Assembly: GCA_002104985.1 (NCBI GenBank)
Contig: MCGO01000094.1
Span: 62,001-126,000 of the forward strand
Reading direction: 5' to 3'
Length of the DNA stretch: 64,000 bases
DNA from: Rhizoclosmatium globosum
Taxonomy: Eukaryota; Chytridiomycota; Chytridiomycetes; Chytridiales; Chytriomycetaceae
Part shown: positions 32,401 through 42,123 of the stretch, piece by piece
How positions within the stretch are numbered: the stretch's first letter is position 1
How the letters are laid out: every line of letters begins with the position of its first letter
Translations under genes and position numbers: made by a program
Notes under the pieces: generated by a model
What the model was told of the DNA's origin: nothing
Seen by the model: only the letters and a program-made list of their open reading frames with translations
The model's database searches: none

Positions 32401-34219
32401 GGAGAGTCTTTCAGTATTGTCTACTTGAAGGAGTTTCCGCGAGAGGTTGTCCAATACAACACCGGTATGTTTCCGAACGGGAATCATGAGGGAAGGTTCA
32501 AGGCGCCGCGGTTCAATGCCCCTCCACCAAGTCCATTTATCCAGTCATATTTCTTTCCTCAGTGGGTTGAGTTTGAGGAAGCAGTGAAGGACCCCGATCA
32601 TCCCATCTTCTTGTCGGACGACGTGATTAATGAGGTGGATGATGTGAATGAGTGGATTGGAATGGATCAGCCTTTGGAAGAGGGCGAGACTCTTGAGGAC
32701 CTTGCGAGGCGCGCAGAACACCACTGTAAGAATGGGAAAGTAAGCTTGCCTGTGATGGGGAATACCTTGACCGCAACGCGCGAGGAGTTTATCTATGGAT
32801 TAGCTTCGTTGTTCTATCATATTGCCACAGATCCACTTGTTTCTGAAGCGATCACACCGGAGACTGGTATGTTTTTTCTCGTCATGTTCTAAAATAAAAT
32901 GACTCCACTTTTCCCCAGTTGCTGCCATAAAAGGAGGAGGTTACTGCGAAAAGCGAAAGAACAACATCTTTGACACTGCTGAGTGGAAGGAATTTTACGA
33001 GGCTGTGTACAAGGAGGAGGTCAAGTATGCTGATTGGCGGTTGGCTTGCAGCAAGATGGAACGTCCAAATCTGAACGCGCTGGATGGGAGTGGAAGCCGT
33101 GGTCGAATGGAAGTTGTACTTTCGGACGAACAGTTTGCAGAATTACGCGGTCGCTTTGGAAATCTTCCAGATGATACTTTGGAGGAAATTCAAAGATTGC
33201 CCGCTACAATTCAGGCTGCATTTACTTCTCAGCTGCAAGTCTTGCACGATGAAGTGAAAGAGAACACTGCCTATCTGAAGCTTCTTCTTGAACGGGTCAC
33301 CCGTCAGCATGGTGACAACTCTGAACAGCCAATTTTCCATCCACCTGAACCTCGTCCTCGCTCGGAACTTGCTCCTGCTCCAGAAATTCCTACCGCTGGA
33401 TTGGTGATTCCTGAGTTTGGCTCTACTGCACGTCTTGCGACTGGGCCCTTTACTGTGTCAAGTGACAATGGTCGGTTAGTTGCGACTTACCGAAAGCAGT
33501 TCTCTCGGTCTGACCCTTGGTCTATGAACATGCCCGAAGTCAAGTTTCCTGCCATCAGCGAAGTTTCTCTTGAGGAGGTTTGTTTTGTTCGCACACTGTT
33601 GATGATGTACTTATAATCGTTCTTGCAGGCATTTTCGATTGCAGCGGGTCCTGGGTTCTCTTTGAACGCTCTTGTTCAACGTCATCATACGAAGTGGGCG
33701 CAGGGTGGCCAGCAGAAGCAGTTCATGAATTACAACCGTGTCTTGTGGTTCATTCTCGACAGATGCCAGTTGACTCTTACTCAAATTATGGCTCTTTCCG
33801 ACGAAGAGCGTTCTGCTCTTTTGGCCTCTGCTTTTGCTACGATTCGCACTGATCCCGAATTTCACAAGAAAAAGGGTTTCACGATTTCGGCGATGGCGGA
33901 GAAGACCTCGTTCCCAACTGCTCTTCCAATTCGCGCTCCCAAGGATACTGCAACTGTTAAGAAGCCGCGAAGCAAGAAGCAGAAGGTGACTCCTGCGGAA
34001 ACTGAAGTGGCGACTGCTGGCGGCAATGCGAATGACACTGGTGTGGATCAGGAAGCAGCTTCGGCTGAAGCGACAAGCGAGAATTGTGTTTACTGTGGTG
34101 AATATACTACCGACGTGTGTGATGGTGTTGGATGCGAAACGCGGGTTCACTCAACTTGTTGTGGTGTGACGGACAAGGGTGTTCCGGCCTTCTGCCGAAA
34201 GTGTAAGGAAGCGGCTTGA
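29470..34219 (+). CDS. Crypton-like tyrosine recombinase with two PHD-like zinc fingers
   Basis: 1434-residue protein from nine exons in phase: 29470-29737, 29826-30037, 30100-30895, 30948-31198, 31244-31429, 31478-31960, 32008-32866, 32919-33577 and 33629-34219. Residues ~1-160 are unassigned. A C4HC3-like finger lies at ~161-200 (CSTCQ...LC...HDTC...CHAC), then an acidic, Ala-rich linker to ~390. The core-binding region precedes the catalytic domain: Arg688 in CGRSSELRGL, H830-x-x-R833 in THIPRK, Trp855 in ERIGWLTGD and Tyr871 in VYLKEFP. The C-terminus (~1390-1434) is a PHD-type finger (NCVYCGEY...CDGVGC...HSTCC...FCRKC). The R/HxxR/W/Y order and the GWLTGD-YLKEFP spacing fit eukaryotic Crypton recombinases and the related Ndc10-type fold. 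Predicted to cut and rejoin DNA through Tyr871. No frame breaks. Confidence 0.8.
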
Positions 34220-34299
34220 ATAGTTACGGTTTTTCGAATAAACGGTTTTGTTGTTCTTCAATTATGCTTCGCTCGAACACATTCCGTTCAATCTATTTT

Positions 34300-34512
34300 T
34301 CATTCAAAAACGCGCAGTCATCCCGAATGAGCTCCCGTCCCATCTAATGCCGCAATGCCGCAGCGACGAATGCTTACATTCGTCCTCGGATATTCGCGTC
34401 GTGTTTGGTACTGTGGCTGGGTTGCGAGACTGATGATGCCCTTTGTAGTGCCTCTCAGCACGACATCATTGGGCGGCGCTTCGGCTCTCGCAACGCGATT
34501 CAATCGCATTCA
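34300..34512 (+). repeat. 3' repeat of the recombinase elements, copy 2
   Basis: Starts ~80 bp after the recombinase stop and matches the minus strand of 20895-21110. It contains the perfect hairpin gacgaatg (34365-34372) / cattcgtc (34377-34384) with a 4-nt loop, then gtagtgcctctcagcacgac and caacgcgattcaatcgca. Short frames within it are opened by chance and differ between the copies. Confidence 0.75.
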
Positions 34513-35623
34513 GTCACCTACTCCGTCTCATCGCTGTGCCAGACTGACCGTGACAGTAACGCGTCGTCGCAATATAACTTTGACAGCTGAACAGCTGATA
34601 ACAACGTAAAACTGAACCAAGCATCCCGACCTACTCCTTTTCTTCTCCCCTCTCCTTCTCGTCAATTTGAAAAGGTTATGTTCATACCTATGGTGTCGTA
34701 ATGACACTTGAATTTATGTTTACTTCCTTCTAAATGCTCATTTGAAAAGGTTATGTTCATACCTATGGTGTCGTAATGACACTTGAATTTACGTTTACTT
34801 CCTTCTAAATGCTCATTTGAAAAGGTTATGTTCATACCTATGGTGTCGTAATGACACTTTGTTTACTTCCTTCTAAATGAAATATACTCCGTCGCTTCTT
34901 GATTTCCGTCAAATAAAGTGTCGAATCAAGATATTTTGTCGTTAATGATGTTTGCTTTTGACGCTCTGCGTGTTTCCAGCAGTATTAATGTGTTCGGGTT
35001 TCGTTTAGGGTTATTAACCCTAAAAACTGCAGCTCCTGACTGAAGCTGGCAAAATTCATAAGATTTCGCATGCGATAAGATGCTGGTATATTATGCAGAT
35101 TCGTATTGTTGGAACGCCAAAATATGTGTGCTGTGGCCATCTTTTTGATTCTGAAGCCAAATCCATGATATTCTACCCTCAATAGCGCACCAACGACAAA
35201 AGACTCATATCAATGACTACCTGCGATAGAAAGAGCGGGTTGTCTTTAATGATTCTGGAGGTTTATATGCATCGATCATGAAAGCTCAAGTCTATGTGCA
35301 TTTACATTGAAAGTGTTGACGCAAGATGAACATTAAAAGATTGACAAAATCAGGACACACCAAACTTCACCTAAGTCGAAAGCAGCATAGTATTAATCGA
35401 TCTACGAAGCGATTGCGTCGTGTTTGCACGTCTGGAACGAGTTTGGTTGCGCGGAAACTGAATAGCGTAACTGGCGATGACGACAGACGCGTAACAATAC
35501 CACCATCAAGAAGATCGTGTATTGTTTAGTAAGATCTGATATTTACTTTAGCGGGTTTTGTTCAGCTAATGAGGTTCAGAAGGTTGAAAGTGGTTGAAAG
35601 GTTGACGAAACTCTCTCAAAAAC
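34513..35623. other. Intergenic region with a tandem repeat
   Basis: About 1.1 kb between the recombinase element and the PIF1-like gene. It includes the 75-bp tandem repeat at 34667-34877. A basic 67-codon plus-strand frame at 35326-35529 has no recognised motif and is not called. Nothing else found. Confidence 0.5.
34667..34877 (+). repeat. 75-bp tandem repeat, three units
   Basis: Units begin at 34667, 34742 and 34817 with ttgaaaaggttatgttcata and are nearly identical. The third lacks a few bases (gaattta) after gtaatgacactt. The high identity suggests recent expansion. There are no unique spacers, so it is not a CRISPR-like array. Confidence 0.9.
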
Positions 35624-37424
35624 ATGCCTCCAAACAAGAAAGCCAAACCAAACCAACCATCACCGGAAGCGAAGCAGCGAGTGGATCTATTCTCGCAAGG
35701 ACTGACCAAGGAACAACGACGAGTTCTGGAGTTTGTTGAAGCCGGCAAGAACGTCTTCTTGACTGGCAAAGCAGGTATGTACGGCTCCCGCCATCGCTTC
35801 TTTGTGCACTCACTCGTTTTCGGAATCAGGAACTGGAAAGTCGCACACGCTGCGCCAAGTCATCAAATTGTGTCAGGCTAAATACCCGGAGCAGCATGCT
35901 GTTGCCGTAACTGCTTCCACAGGTCAGGAACTCGGTTTTACCGCTGGAAGGGCCTATAGCGTTAACATCTTTCTCAGGTCTCGCGGCTCAGAACATTGGC
36001 GGTAGACTCACTCGTGGGCAGCGTTGAGACTGGCACAAGGTATGTTGCTTCCAGACATGCCAGGATAAACCAATAACTTTTCACAGAGAGCGTCGACGAA
36101 CTATTCAACAAGTTGTTTCCTCCTGTTAAAGAGCGGCTGCGAAAGACGAAAGTGCTGATTATTGACGAAAGTACAACAGTTCTCGTCGTGTATTCCTCAA
36201 CTAATCTCGGAGTCAGTCTCGATGCTTGATGGAGAATTCTTTGGAAAGCTGGACGGCGTATTGAAGAAGCTGGATCGTAACGCAGGCTCAAATACTCCGT
36301 TTGGCGGGATACAGGTTTCTTATGCCCTGCAGTGAATCGCATCTAAAGCGGCATTCCTTAGATTGTTTTGTGTGGCGACTTTGCTCAGCTTCCTCCTGTC
36401 TCGACTGCTGGCCGTGTTGCACAGTTTGCGTTTGAAAGTCAGTCGTGGAAGGATGCAATAAAACGAGAATCGTGTATTGTTGTAAGTTATATCTGCATAT
36501 TTTACTGAATGATTACTAATCCCGTTTCTTAAGCTCTCAGAGATTCATCGCCAGACTGACACTCGACTCATTTCCATTTTGAACGAACTTCGAAGCGGCA
36601 TACTAACGCCCGCCACAAACAATATTCTATCAAATCAATACTTCCCTCTTCAGATACCGTTTGGAATGAAGCCGGTTCAGCTGTGAGTTGAGAATAGTTT
36701 AAACAGCGATCCAACTGATCCTTCTTTTGACCAGATTTCCGACGCGCGAACAAGTTACGAGGTTTAACCAAGAGAATTTAGAACGGCTGGATGGCACGCA
36801 GTTTGGATTCGTTGCTGGAATCTCCGGATCTACTGTCGAGGACCGAGAAACGTTCGTCGAAAATGCAATGGCGCCGTTCATCTTGAACTTAAAGATTGGA
36901 GCGGAAGTGATGCTTCTCAAGAATTTGACAGAGGATCTTGTGAATGGGAGTCGGGGGCGTGTTGTTTCAGTCAACTTACCAGAAAAGGCTGTTACCGTGG
37001 ACTTCTGCGTAAAACGAGAAACAACTACGGAAATGATTAGGAAGGAGCTCAAAGCGGAAACGTGGACGTATGTGAATCCCTCGACGAAGGCCGAAGTCAA
37101 TTACGTTCAGGTGACTGCATTTGTGTTCCTTTTGGCTCTAACTCTTTCGTTCCAGATACCGTTGATGCTTTCGTATTCAATGTACGTGTTCATATGATAT
37201 TGCCGTATTTCGACTTACCTTGTTTCAGGACAATTCACAAGAGTCAGGGGCTAACAATCCCTTATCTGTGCGTCGATTTGCGGAATATTTTCGCTCCTGG
37301 TCAAGTTTATGTCGCTATCTCTCGAGCGGTCTCTCTGGACTCGTTGCAAGTTCTTAACTTCAGTCGGACCAAGGTCACAGTCGATACGAGAGTCACGACG
37401 TTTATGAGAACGCTCTATATCTGA
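35624..37424 (+). CDS. PIF1-like DNA helicase
   Basis: 5'-to-3' superfamily 1B helicase of the PIF1/RRM3 family, active in genome and mitochondrial DNA maintenance. ATG at 35624 (MPPNKKAKPNQPSPEAKQ), then about nine short exons. Motif I (Walker A) GTGKSHT straddles the first intron (35775-35829). Motif Ia follows (SWAALRLAQ), motif II is LIIDE|ISMLDGEFFGKLD, motif III CGDFAQLPPV, then SEIHRQ, GAEVMLLKN, TIHKSQGLTI and VYVAISRA. A one-base frame break near 35995, between the LAAQNIGG and SWAALR blocks, is the only defect seen. The rest splices cleanly to the stop at 37424. It lies in the same orientation 1.1 kb downstream of the recombinase element but shows no sign of being cargo. Confidence 0.88.
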
Positions 37425-38401
37425 AACAATAAATTCTGTTTCACCTGTTTCATAAAGGATTGTTTTTTGGGTGCACGTCTTCTCATTTTTCTATTTGCGA
37501 AACAGTGAGTGATCACCCCTCCCACCGCCCTCGTCTCTGCCGCCTCTCCCACCACCTCTCCATCCATCCTACCCCTCTCGAACTGCGTCTTGAGTCTAGT
37601 ACGTTAGCTGGAACCGGTGCTCTCTGGCTGCCAGAGCATGCAGCCTCAGTCTGCTGTGACTCACTACCCACCGCCCCACTCTACCCTCAGCCGTCCTCTC
37701 CACCGGTTGGATTGTGATCGCCACCGCTTCTTCCATCACTTTCTGTATTGCGATGGTGGTTATATGTTGTTGCTCGTGTGCTGTGTGTTGGGTGGTGGGT
37801 CTGAGTCGCAAGACTCGGCCCACACAATTTTTTTTCTTTGAGACTCTTGAGCACAAAAAATAGACCGTTGGACTATATGGGATTTGAGTTTTGATCTGAT
37901 TTTAAGAATATGAAATTTAGGCCATAACGGACATTCAACACAGGCGTACGACCCTCAGACTCCACCAAAACTTAATTTGCATGTAAAAAATGATGCAGAT
38001 GTGGCTCAAGATGTATTTTCAACCGCGGTATGCGAGATATCAAGGGATTTCATCAACCATGGTGGGTGTTACACAGACTTTGTTGAAGGTACACATACCA
38101 TGATTTACATGTCTGACACATTTGATTGATTGCATATGTTTGCAATTGTCGATTCTATGGGTATAGCTGCCTTCTTTAGTGAATGCACCAGGAATACTGT
38201 GAATCTTGATTATCATAAGATAAACGAAATAATACTGTTTCATTCATAGCATAGTATGACATTGCCTTTGTTAATTCCTTGTTAATGTATGATTGTTTAA
38301 TTCTATGTAATCATTTCAACCGTTTCAAATCAACCCAATTAAATCATCACTCTCAAAACTTCCGGAATGTCTCACGACGCAAACACAAGAAAGTCTCCAA
38401 A
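37425..38401. other. Intergenic region
   Basis: Nearly 1 kb without a supported gene. The first 300 bp are C/T-rich with no codon-like pattern; the rest is AT-rich and forms the upstream region of pirin. The only structured element noticed is the hairpin at 37795-37823. Confidence 0.5.
37795..37823 (+). other. GNRA-capped hairpin followed by oligo-T
   Basis: gtggg-t-ctgagtc / gactcgg-cccac pair as a 12-bp stem with one bulged T and one G-U pair, closed by the loop gcaa (37808-37811), a GNRA tetraloop in RNA. A run of nine T begins five bases after the stem. It could be the 3' end of a small Pol III RNA, a 3'-UTR element or chance; no upstream A or B box was found. Confidence 0.35.
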
Positions 38402-39570
38402 ATGTTCAATTTTACCTTCAACAAGCCATCTACATCGTTTCCAATGCCCGTCGGTGAAAAGAAGACCCAAACCCTCGAAAACACCACCTCCCGCCCGATA
38501 GATTCAATCATCAAATCAGGAGTCTTCACAGAAGGCGGCGGCTTTCAAGTAAAACGCCCGTTTCCCACACGCACCATGATGCAATTCGACCCGTTCCTTA
38601 TGCTCGACCATTTGGGTCCAAAACACTACGGGCCGTACGAGTTCCCTGGCGCACCTACGCATCCACATCGCGGCTTTGAGACTGTTTCATGTATGTTTCA
38701 CCACGTCTCCTTAAAACTTGTCTCCTTCTTTTCAACATATTCTTACAATAGACATCATTTCCGGCGAAAACGTACACCACGATTCATCTGGCCATACGGG
38801 CGTAATGAAGCCGGGTTGGGTGCAATGGATGACTGCAGGCAGCGGCGTGCTCCACTCCGAATCCCCTACGGAGGAGTTCTCAAAGACGGGCGGGGTTGTG
38901 GAAGGGTATCAGATTTGGGTGAATTTGCCAAGGGATAAGAAGATGAAGACGCCAAAGTATCAGGATTACGCGCCGGATCGGGTTCCGAAGGTTACGGTTG
39001 GGTTTCCGGGGCGGAGGAATAGTGCGACTGCGTGGGTGAATGTGATTGCTGGGGAGGCGTTTGGAGTGAAGAGCGTTATTACTACTGAGGTTGGTGTTTT
39101 CTGGTTTATAGTGGTTTACTGATATGTTATATTAGTCTCCTATCGCGTTACTTCACTTCGTTCTTCAGCCTGGCGCTAAAGTTGTTTGGACTATTCCACA
39201 AGAATATAGAGAGAACTGGAATACGGGTGTTTACGTTTCAGCTGGAACTGGTCTCTTTGGCGAATCCGTTCAAGATGGGCAAGATGCTTCAAAAGGAGAG
39301 CAAGTGGGTGTGGCTGGGGATTTTGTAGTTTTCAGCAAATCCAGCGGAATTGATTCAAGTGGTTCTGATTTGAAGTCCGCTGTAGTGTTCTCGAATGCAA
39401 ACGATGCTAAAGAAGTCTTGAGCGTGATTTTAATGGGAGGAGTCCCGTTGGATGAACCGATTGCTCGACGTGGACCTTTTGTGATGAATACAGAGGACGA
39501 GATTCAGCAATGTTTTAGAGATTATACTGCTGGACTGTTTGGAAAGATCAAGGCCGATGTTGTTAATTAA
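38402..39570 (+). CDS. Pirin family protein
   Basis: Pirin, an iron-binding cupin of nucleus and cytosol; related proteins have quercetinase activity or act as redox-sensing transcription cofactors. Three exons in phase: 38402-38690, 38752-39089 and 39136-39570, giving 353 residues. Start MFNFTFNKPSTSF. Cupin metal ligands are visible: His-x-His in THPHRGFETVS (~residues 92-94) and His plus Glu in GVLHSESP. The N-terminal cupin is followed by WVNLPRDKKMKTPKYQDY and a second cupin-like half (PQEYRENWNTGVYVSAG, FVMNTEDEIQQCFRDYTAG). It is ~60 residues longer than typical pirins. Upstream and downstream genes are unrelated. Confidence 0.92.
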
Positions 39571-39623
39571 ATTAAAGATTGCATCATATTTTGTGAAAAG
39601 ATTGACTTTGGCTTTAAAGTTTA

Positions 39624-40568
39624 TTAATCATGTTTCCTGAATTTTTGAAGTGTAAGTTGATGAACAGTTTGAGTCTGTGATGGAGCTGAATAGATCATTC
39701 GTGATCCACATGTGTTTATCATGGATCCAGTCACTGAAGGAATTCCAACTACACCTCCGCCAACTCCAAGCAATGAAAGATGAATCTCTTGAAGATAGTT
39801 TCCCTCACAAATATAGCCAATGCCGATCCCAGGAAAAGCCGAAGTGATGGCCCGATCGAATTTGCTTTTGGAATACATGAGTCCATTTGGATTTATCCCT
39901 GCCTTTTTTAGTATGTTGAATACATTGTAGGTTTTGTGTGCCGCAACGATATCTCCAAAGAATTTTCCGACGTCAGCACCGTTTCCACCAGCACATTCGA
40001 CGTTTGCAGGAGAGTAACAGGTTCCATGGCTTTGCCATTCAAGTTTTAAGTGGGAATCTAGTGAGTTAGGGCTTGAAGCAGCCCAATACCGAAGAAGATC
40101 TTGGTGTAGTTCTGAATCTCCGAGAAACCCGGTGATGCTCGGATAATGACGGTTTTTGTCGCATCCTTCTGTTCCTATTGATGAACCCCTGCAGCTTTCT
40201 GGTCGTAATCCTGTTTAGGGTATGAAACCATCAATCAAAATGCATCAATTTATTCGAAGTAATGACGTCTTACCCCTGATGAGCCAAGAATCAGCTGAAG
40301 CTACGTTCGCAGAGCAGTGATTGGTAGCACAGTAGCCTGGCATCCAGTTGAGTGAGAGAGTTAAATGACCGTTATTTGGAACACAGCAGAAGTCGGAGAT
40401 CCCCTGGCATGATCTGCTGTCAGCTGAGCAAACTCCGAAGACATTTGATGCAGGCAATGCGGAGACAGATATGATGGTACAAATGGCAAGAAGGGCAGAG
40501 AAGAGCATCAAGATTTTGAGAAGTTTTCTTTGTGTGCACACTGTCTTGTCACGCACTTCCATCTCCAT
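39624..40568 (-). CDS. RNase T2-like secreted protein lacking the first catalytic His
   Basis: Two exons in phase (40274-40568, 39624-40210; 63-bp intron), 293 residues. The N-terminus has a short cytosolic lead and a hydrophobic signal/anchor (LLKILMLFSALLAICTIISV). Cys-rich mature sequence follows. The region equivalent to RNase T2 active-site segment CAS I (HGLWP) reads R-G-L-R-P, so the catalytic His is replaced by Arg. Segment CAS II (EWxKHGTC) is kept as LEWQSHGTC, with Glu and His present and Lys changed to Ser. The C-terminal half (GLMYSKSKFDRA, EGNYLQEIHL) fits the family. Likely binds RNA or acts as a non-catalytic secreted protein; loss of RNase activity is an inference. Divergent from the SAP-like gene 100 bp away. 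Confidence 0.75.
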
Positions 40569-40668
40569 CCCTGAAACCGTGTGATAATCCTCAAATTAAG
40601 ATGAATGAAGCTGAAACAGTGAGTTCTTTTAATTATTATCCAATTTATCAAACAGCTTCTTCACCTGA

Positions 40669-42016
40669 ATGAACGGAACCACGACACTCCTTCCCTCCCT
40701 CGCCCTTGACACGGTCCGCCTCGCCCGCGTGTCCCCATCGCTCAACATGTCCGCCCTCAAAGCCGAATGCATCGCACGTGGAATCAGCAGCGACCGAATC
40801 AAAGCGAATTCAAAGACCAAAAACGATCTTCTTCTTCTTTTGGTCGACGGGACAATTCTGCTCAGCGAAACGAGAGAATTCAAAGTTGTTGAGCAATTGA
40901 AAGCCGCGATTGAAGTCGAATGTGCGCAAAAGAAGAGTGCGGCCCTCGAGGTACCTGCTAACTTGGTAACCTATCTAACATGCATTTACACTTACAGTTG
41001 GATGCTATCAGGCGGGCCGAGGCGGAAAGACTGAAACAGAGAAGAGCTGCAACTGCAGAAGCAAAAAAGGAAGCTGAACGAAACGCAGCTCGTGCCGCTG
41101 AAATTGAACGCCAGAAACAATACCACGTGGTTCCAATTGATGCAGCAGTGCATTCTTGCGCTCTGTTGGCCCCAACTCAGTCCCTTGTCTTTCATGGGTT
41201 TTCACGTGAACGCTCAGCTCAATGTGATGCGTCGTGGGCGGGATGTACCCGAGGCAACGTTGTACTCTCTTGTGATTCTTGTGGATTCGATTTATGCAGA
41301 AATTGTGCAGAATTGGCGAAGTTGGATGCTGCGGGAAGGGATAAGAAGAGAAAGGAACGTGAGGCGGAGGTGGAAAGAGCTAGAAAGTTGGCTAGACAGG
41401 AAGAAGAGAGAAGACAGCGAATGTATGAAGCTGAGAAGCGCGCGAAACAGAAGGAAGTTGAGAAGCTCATCAAAGAGTTGGAGGTATGCTTCTCACTGCC
41501 TCACAGTGCAATCATCCCAAAACTAACTCACATTTACAGAAAGCAAAGGATTCGATCAAGAAGCCATCTGGTGTAAACAAGGACAAGAACAAAATGCTCA
41601 AGTACGTTGTATGGAAGTCTGATGGATACGACAATGATGGTAATTACGTACTTTACTTCTTGTTTTTACTCACTTGTAGTCAAACAGGCTGGCATTCATA
41701 CGATGGTCCTCCCGAAAAGGAGTTCGACTCATCCTATGCCTCCAAAGTGGATGCAAATGCTCGCGTCAAATACCTATTCTACGCCAAGAATGTGTGGGGT
41801 CTAGGTGTTGATGAAATGTTGGAACGCGATGAAATTATTGAGAAGGAAAACGATGCTCTGCTCCACTTGGAAACATGTCCAGCCGATAGTTCACGTTGGA
41901 CCGTCGCAGCTGTTCCACGAGAAGCCTTCAAGTTCTTGGACAACGCAAAGAACAGTCGTGGATATAGTTCAGACGACGATGAGCGGGGTATGGCGTATTA
42001 CGGAAGTGCTTGGTAA
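40669..42016 (+). CDS. Hypothetical SAP-like, coiled-coil protein with a Cys-rich motif
   Basis: About 414 residues from exons 40669-40950, 40998-41483 and 41540-42016. Residues ~25-65 (MSALKAECIARGISSDRI...KNDLLLLL) resemble a SAP DNA-binding helix pair. A long charged coiled coil follows (two Ala/Glu/Arg/Lys stretches) around a Cys-rich patch (CDASWAGC...CDSCGFDLCRNC) that could bind zinc. The C-terminal domain (WKSDGYDNDG, TGWHSYDGPPEKEFDSSY, RVKYLFYAKNVWG) was not recognised. A hydrophobic run at 41652-41688 looks like an intron but cannot be spliced out in phase, so it is kept as read-through; this spot deserves transcript data. Function unknown, perhaps nucleic-acid binding. Confidence 0.65.
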
Positions 42017-42123
42017 AAGTAGCTTTTTGGTTGGGTATCGCTCTATTTATTCTACGTAGTTTTGTTGTTGTTGTGTATCTTGATAATATAACCATCTCGT
42101 ATCCCTGACTCCATTTCCCCAAT

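Larger units (their letters stand above)
29267..34512 (+). mobile_element. Crypton-like tyrosine-recombinase element, copy 2 (coding region intact)
   Basis: Proposed element: upstream inverted repeat (29267-29380), the nine-exon recombinase gene (29470-34219) and the downstream repeat (34300-34512) shared with copy 1. A long recombinase gene with the complete catalytic set, a second diverged copy 5 kb away in opposite orientation and a shared 3' repeat are what a small DNA transposon family mobilised by a tyrosine recombinase would leave. Exact termini are unknown, and the left end could reach the damaged tRNA-Glu at 29003. A domesticated host recombinase is the alternative. Confidence 0.6.

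Noticed and set aside
34667..34877. CRISPR-like array
   Set aside because: Units are adjacent 75-bp copies without unique spacers, in a eukaryotic context; a plain tandem repeat.
35326..35529. Basic 67-codon ORF upstream of PIF1
   Set aside because: No motif, no paralog and no splice partner; Arg/Lys-rich frames of this size arise by chance here.
35624..37424. PIF1-like helicase as cargo or partner of the recombinase element (Helitron-like system)
   Set aside because: It lies outside the 3' repeat, has host-like introns and lacks a Rep/HUH domain; a normal PIF1 host gene is sufficient.
37490..37860. Several overlapping open frames of 60-90 codons on both strands
   Set aside because: Low-complexity C/T-rich sequence with no consistent frame, motif or splice sites.
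41652..41688. Intron in the SAP-like gene
   Set aside because: It has intron-like composition and a GT...AG pair, but every possible excision breaks the conserved downstream frame, so read-through was kept.
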